NCBI GenBank assembly: GCA_015146655.1
Contig: VKHL01000023.1
Span: 124,001 to 188,000, forward strand
Direction: 5' to 3'
From: Ochromonas danica
Lineage: Eukaryota; Sar; Chrysophyceae; Chromulinales; Chromulinaceae
Length of the DNA stretch: 64,000 nucleotides
Shown here: in pieces, positions 59,968-64,000 of the stretch
How positions within the stretch are numbered: position 1 is the stretch's first letter
How the letters are laid out: every line of letters begins with the position of its first letter
Position numbers and translations under genes: made by a program
The notes under the pieces: generated by a model
The model's input: only the letters and a program-made list of their open reading frames with translations
Told to the model about the DNA's origin: nothing
The model's database searches: none

Positions 59968-61711
59968 ATGTTTCAAAAGATTTCCTTCTCCTTCTTATTA
60001 CGAGCCTTGCCATTGATGCGATGCGCTAATAGGAGTTTCGAGCATCCTCTTAATGGACCCAGGATGATGTTGGCAGGAGGATGGTCTGGTGGGACTGTTC
60101 GTCTGTTGTCATCCTCCAGAGAGATGAGCGTGAAGGAAATGGAAACAAACCCTTTGTCTTCATCTTCAGGTGATGGGTTGTTAAAAGAGGAGCAGAATAA
60201 AGGTGGAGTTAGAGCAGGTGTACGAAAGTGGACAGCAGAAGAAGACATGTTACTGAGGAAAGGGGTAGAAGAGTTGGGAGAGAAATGGACTGAGATTTGT
60301 GGACAATATCTTCCTCACAGGTCTGATAATAATGTGCTTCATCGGTGGAATAATGTTCTTCGACCAGATCTCAAGATAGGTGCCTGGAGTGCAGAGGTAG
60401 AGTAGTTGGACTATTGTATGATGAGGATGAGAGCTGTTTGAGCAGTGTCTAGTGCAGCAGTCTATTGTGTGATGTGTGTCTGGTGTAGACTAGTAAGTGA
60501 CATGTGTTTGTTGTTGTTTGTGTAGGAGGATGCGAAGTTGTTGGAGTTGGTGAAGCAGTATGGCGAATCTTCTTGGGCCAAGATAGCTCCTCACATGGAT
60601 GGTCGAATAGCTGTTAGATGCTATGAGAGGTATGTGATAGACCTCATGTACTGTATGTAGACTTCTCTATGTCATGTGTAGACTGTGTCTATGATGTGTG
60701 GTAGATGGAGACTTTATTTGGATCCTTCCGTTGATCGATCAGAGTGGAAGGCAGAAGAAGATGAGATCATCAAGAAGGTCATCATGGAGGATATGGATCA
60801 AAAGCATGTTCGATCAGAATGGCAATCTCTTCTTGCTTTATTGCCTACTGAGCGATCATATGATGCTTTACGACTTCGCTACCAATCTTTGAAGAATCAA
60901 TTATTTCCTGTAAAGAAGGCACAATGGACGAAGGAAAATGATGCCAAGTTGTTGGAGTTAGTAAAGCAACATGGGGCAAGGGATTGGTATTTGATTGCTA
61001 GTTATCTACCACAATATAATAGAGTGCAATGTTTGCACAGATATGATCGTATTAGTAAGTATGATTGTGGAAAGTCAGTAGCTGAGAGTCTATGGACAGA
61101 AGAGGAAGATGCAGAGTTGTTGAAAGCAGTGAGACAGTTTGGGGATAGTGGGAAATGGAATGCTGTAGCATCTTGTCTATCTTCTTCTCACACAGCGAGG
61201 GAGTGCAAAGTGAGGTGAGTTTATTGTTAATGAAAGTGATGCAATAATGTGGATATTGATTGTTGTTGTCCTGTTTGTGTATGTATGTGTGTGATATGAT
61301 ACAAGATGGGAGAGAGAGTTGAGTCGACTATTGAATGCTTCTCCTTGGACAAAGGAAGAAGATGATCTTCTTATCTCCTTGCGCAGTAAAGGGCTTGTTT
61401 ATGACGACTTATTTCATCACTTGAAGAAAAGAACTTTTGCTGCTATAGTCCAGCGATGTGAACAGCTTGGAGTGGGAGCAAGGCCAAACAAGCGATGGAC
61501 AAAGGAAGAGATTGCATTATTGGTGAAGCTGGTAAATGAGAGTAAAGAAGGTGGTGGTCGAGTTAATTGGAAGTGGATTGCAAAGCAAATGCCATCGGAA
61601 AGAACAGCAGATGCTTGTCGTGTGTGTTATAATAAGTATTATTTAGATAAGGAGAGCAAAGAAGAGAAAGCAGAAGAAGAGCAAGAAGTAGAGAAGTCTG
61701 AGAAGAGGTAA
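59968..61711 (+). CDS. Seven-repeat Myb/SANT DNA-binding protein
   Basis: Exons 59968-60396, 60526-60629, 60705-61214 and 61306-61711 give 482 residues. Seven Myb-like repeats are read: KWTAEEDMLLRKGVEELG, GAWSAE-EDAKLLELVKQYG, EWKAEEDEIIKKVIME, QWTKENDAKLLELVKQHG, LWTEEEDAELLKAVRQFG, PWTKEEDDLLISLRSKG and RWTKEEIALLVKLVNES, most with the third Trp/aromatic. The layout resembles SNAPC4-type Myb arrays. Introns 2 and 3 both split an Arg codon as AG/A before Trp at the end of a repeat, a sign of repeat-unit duplication. The first 52 residues (FSFLLRALPLMRCANRSF, then VRLLSSSRE) look like a mitochondrial presequence; a start at ATG 60124 (MSVKEMETN) would remove it and leave a nuclear protein. 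Both remain open. Confidence 0.83.
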
Positions 61712-61821
61712 AGCACTGTATGTCCTCTGAGAAAGAAGACGACCACCAGTTGATTAGACAGTGTGTGGAGTGAAGAGTAGAGACAATCTCTAGTGAAGAG
61801 TAGATAGAGAGACAATCTCTA

Positions 61822-62003
61822 GCACCGCTCGAAATTCATGCCCCTTCCAAATTAAATGCCCCCTAGCCCAAAAAGCAACGTGTTTTTGCGACTTTTAGAT
61901 GCGTTTCTTAATTTAAATATAACACTATTTAGAGTTTCACAACAGACTTTTTCGTCAGAATCGATCTTATCGGGGAAAATACTCCAAAATAGCTATGATT
62001 CAT
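61822..62003. repeat. Left terminal inverted repeat
   Basis: From GCACCGCTCG to GCTATGATTCAT; pairs with 62873-63051. Just outside, GACAATCTCTAG occurs twice (about 61783 and 61811) as part of a local 28-bp tandem duplication of host sequence. Confidence 0.9.
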
Positions 62004-62872
62004 AGCAAATAGCTCTACCATTGCAATGCAAAGTGTGCTTGTTATGTAAAAGGTACAGTTTACTTTAGGGAACTACCAATTATCGCGTGTTGGGCATCCT
62101 TTCCAGCCCGAGAATGGCGTTGCAGTTCAGGTTTTCCCACATTCATTTGAATACAAGCATGGAAAACGACTAACTGTAGGCTTACCTTCGCTAGAAATTA
62201 TAGCACATACATTGACCTGCCTCTGGAGTTGCGCTCTTGCCTCTTTTTGTGCATTGGCGTCAGCTGTTTGACCTGCTTAGCGCAGCGCTTCCTTGCGTTT
62301 GACCTCTGCTCTCTCTTTGATGGCTTTGCGCATGCCTGACACGCTTGCCATAACACATGCTGCTGATTTATCGCCTTAGATGATGTTATGACAATACAAC
62401 AACATGATTTATTGCTGTTTTCACATCTCGTTTTGCTTGATACCGACGACTGTTTTTGATGTGAGGTTTAAGTACAACAACAGGAACAATCTCTATAATT
62501 AGTCTCCTTTCATTAAATTTATCAACATGCTTGATTGCAAACACATTTCTTCCTTCGTCAAGTGCTTGCTTTTCACGCTTCTCATGAGTCCTTACGCCGA
62601 TCCAAGAGAATTGGACGATCTATCCTCCTTCTGAAGCTCTTCTTTAAGCTCCAACATGTATTCACCCTTTAGACTGCATTTGCGTTCAGATTGCTTCTTC
62701 TCCAACTTGATTTGATGGGAGGAGGCGTCTCCTTTGTCATGTTCATCAAGCATTTTTCAGTAATGCACGGAAAAGATCGCAAAATCCAAGCTTGTGCTTC
62801 TTAGCATCAGCCTCTACTGCTAATCCATCGTCATAAATAGATCTCAAAGCCTCTTCCATTGATGAAAATGTG

Positions 62873-63051
62873 ATGAATCATAGCTATTTTGGAGTATTTT
62901 CCCCGATAAGATCGATTCTGACGAAAAAGTCTGTTGTGAAACTCTAAATAGTGTTATATTTAAATTAAGAAACGCATCTAAAAGTCGCAAAAACACGTTG
63001 CTTTTTGGGCTAGGCATTTAATTTGGAAGGGGCATGAATTTCGAGCGGTGC
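62873..63051. repeat. Right terminal inverted repeat
   Basis: From ATGAATCATAGC to CGAGCGGTGC; reverse complement of 61822-62003 with a 3-bp length difference and very few other changes. Confidence 0.9.
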
Positions 63052-63053
63052 TA

Positions 63054-63259
63054 CAGTAGATCCACTGTACGACAAACAGATGTTAACACAGTGACAAACA
63101 TAATAGAGGGTTAAAACTGTGATAGTGAGGGTTTTATTATGGTAGCATAAGACTTTCTTAAACCTCCTGTTACATTCGTTGTTGTTGTTCTGTTTCTTTT
63201 CTGACTATTCTATGCCAATTGCACCACAAACTTCGAACTAATCATTATCCCTCTTTCTT
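63054..63259. other. Spacer between the transposon and transketolase stop
   Basis: 206 bp, AT-rich 3' flank of the transketolase gene; no feature seen. Confidence 0.35.
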
Positions 63260-64000
63260 TTAATGATGGAAATGAAGAGCGGGAGTTGGAAAGTGTGGTC
63301 TGTTGACCAAACTCTCGGCAGCTGGGTAGTCTTTGTCTTGTGCGTAATATGCCACGACCTCTTGCGCCTTCTGGCTGAGGTTAGGCACTGTGAAGCCAAA
63401 GAAGTTGTAGATTTGCTCAGCTGGTGCCGACAAACCAAAGGAGTTGTCAATGCCAAAGGGGACATGAGCATACTTCTGCCATCCTCTCACCCCTGCAGCC
63501 TCAATGGACATGACGGGCGAGCCAGGCAAGAAGACCGACAGCTGGTAGGCACGATCTTGAGCATCGAAGAGCTCAACACAAGGCATAGATACCACACGCA
63601 CCCACAGCTTATCTCCATAGGTAGTCTTCAATGCACTGTCTCTTTCCACCAAGGCTTGGGCAACCTTCAAAGTGAGGCTGACCTCAGTACCAGTGGAGAC
63701 AAGGGTAATGGTGGGATAGGTGCTAGGGCAAGTGGATGACTTGTGGTCTTGCACAACATAGCCACCCAAAGCTACTTTCGAAGAGTCAGAGTGTTCCAAA
63801 GTGGGACAAGCTTGTCTGCTCAAGGAGATGACGCTGGGAGAGGTATTACGCTCTAAGGCAGCCACATAGGCTCCCACCGTCTCCTTGCCATCAGCAGGAC
63901 GGAATGTGAGAAGGTTAGGAGTAGCACGCAACACTTCCAAACTTTCAATGGGTTGATGAGTAGGTCCATCTTCGCCCAAGCCAATGCTATCATGGGTCAT
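63260..64000 (-). CDS. TKT: Transketolase, C-terminal 246 residues (5' part beyond right edge)
   Basis: Open to the window end. It starts inside the pyrimidine-binding domain with MTHDSIGLGEDGPTHQP, the transketolase motif containing the TPP-site residues, then LRATPNLLTFRPADGKET and the C-terminal domain (TITLVSTGTEVSLTLKVAQAL, VRVVSMPCVELFDAQ, SIEAAGVRGWQKYAH, GIDNSFGLSAPAEQIYNFFGFT). The enzyme moves two-carbon units between sugar phosphates in the pentose phosphate pathway and the Calvin cycle. Which of the two (cytosolic or plastid copy) cannot be told without the N-terminus. No intron is seen in this part. The 3' end faces the transposon at about 200 bp. Confidence 0.96.
   Translation of the reverse strand: MTHDSIGLGEDGPTHQPIESLEVLRATPNLLTFRPADGKETVGAYVAALERNTSPSVISLSRQACPTLEHSDSSKVALGGYVVQDHKSSTCPSTYPTITLVSTGTEVSLTLKVAQALVERDSALKTTYGDKLWVRVVSMPCVELFDAQDRAYQLSVFLPGSPVMSIEAAGVRGWQKYAHVPFGIDNSFGLSAPAEQIYNFFGFTVPNLSQKAQEVVAYYAQDKDYPAAESLVNRPHFPTPALHFHH

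Larger units (their letters stand above)
61820..63053. mobile_element. Non-autonomous DNA transposon with ~180-bp terminal inverted repeats
   Basis: The left TIR (61822-62003) and right TIR (62873-63051) are inverted copies that match almost throughout; the left has about 3 extra bases (GCCCCCTAGCCC against GCCTAGCCC). Outer ends read GCACCGCTCGAAATTCATG, flanked on each side by TA, consistent with a TA target-site duplication and a Tc1/mariner-like element. The 869-bp interior has no intact transposase. On the minus strand it shows short charged open frames, such as a 37-codon one at 62859-62746 (MEEALRSIYDDGLAVEADAK...) and an EHDKGDASSHQIKLEKKQ... stretch, broken by stops. These do not resemble a DDE transposase. 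Near-identical TIRs argue for fairly recent movement. Confidence 0.87.

Noticed and set aside
61820-63053. TIR element considered as a larger virus-like or Polinton element
   Set aside because: Only 1.2 kb long with no capsid, polymerase or integrase-like frame; a plain DNA transposon explains it.

Overview
The window is nuclear DNA from a gene-dense protist. Its genes are broken by short spliceosomal introns (55-350 nt, mostly 65-115 nt), and it holds chromatin, chaperone and cytoskeletal families found only in eukaryotes. A stramenopile (heterokont alga or relative) is my best guess. It rests on a myosin with PH and ankyrin-type modules in its tail, a plant/heterokont-style ABCG half-transporter with a Cys-rich ectodomain, an organelle-type helical-repeat protein behind a signal peptide, and DUF6940 and cyanophycinase-like proteins. 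This is inference; no marker in the window proves it.

Layout from the left. A DnaJ-domain gene runs off the left edge (-). Then come a giant myosin with about 30 IQ motifs (+), methionine aminopeptidase 2 (+), an IQ-motif/C2H2 protein with long glycine runs (-), a DUF218 protein (+), a globin (+), a KDM4-like JmjC demethylase (-), EFG1 rRNA-processing factor (-), an ABCG transporter (-), a GLUT-like sugar transporter (+), an SLC19-like carrier (-) and a PRMT7-like methyltransferase (-). From 33.7 to 36.4 kb lie two tandem, nearly identical genes of unknown function that begin Met-Gly-Cys-Cys-Cys (+). They are followed by a membrane-anchored aldehyde dehydrogenase (-), a helical-repeat protein (+), an STI1/DP-domain co-chaperone (+), a GH130/mannosyltransferase-like beta-propeller (+), a WD40-like protein with PCNA-binding motifs at both ends (+), a Gly/Pro/Tyr-tailed membrane protein (+), an aldo/keto reductase (-), Cdc14 phosphatase (+), an unknown multi-span membrane protein (-), a DUF6940 protein (+), a cyanophycinase-like S51 peptidase (-) and a seven-repeat Myb protein (+). 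A 1.2-kb DNA transposon with ~180-bp terminal inverted repeats follows, and the window ends in the C-terminal part of a transketolase (-).

The genes do not form an operon or an obvious pathway; this is ordinary eukaryotic order with many divergent pairs sharing 150-600 bp. Exon joins were worked out by hand from GT-AG (one GC-AG) sites, reading phase and family conservation. Several open frames open at non-ATG codons, so I moved starts to the first sensible ATG.

The most unusual items are the ~30-IQ lever arm of the myosin, the double-PIP WD40 protein, the Myb protein with a mitochondrial-type leader, the 692-bp zero-difference tract between the tandem paralogues (recent gene conversion or selection), and the TIR element with decayed non-transposase-like reading frames. 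I see no CRISPR, rRNA, convincing tRNA, or virus-like element.
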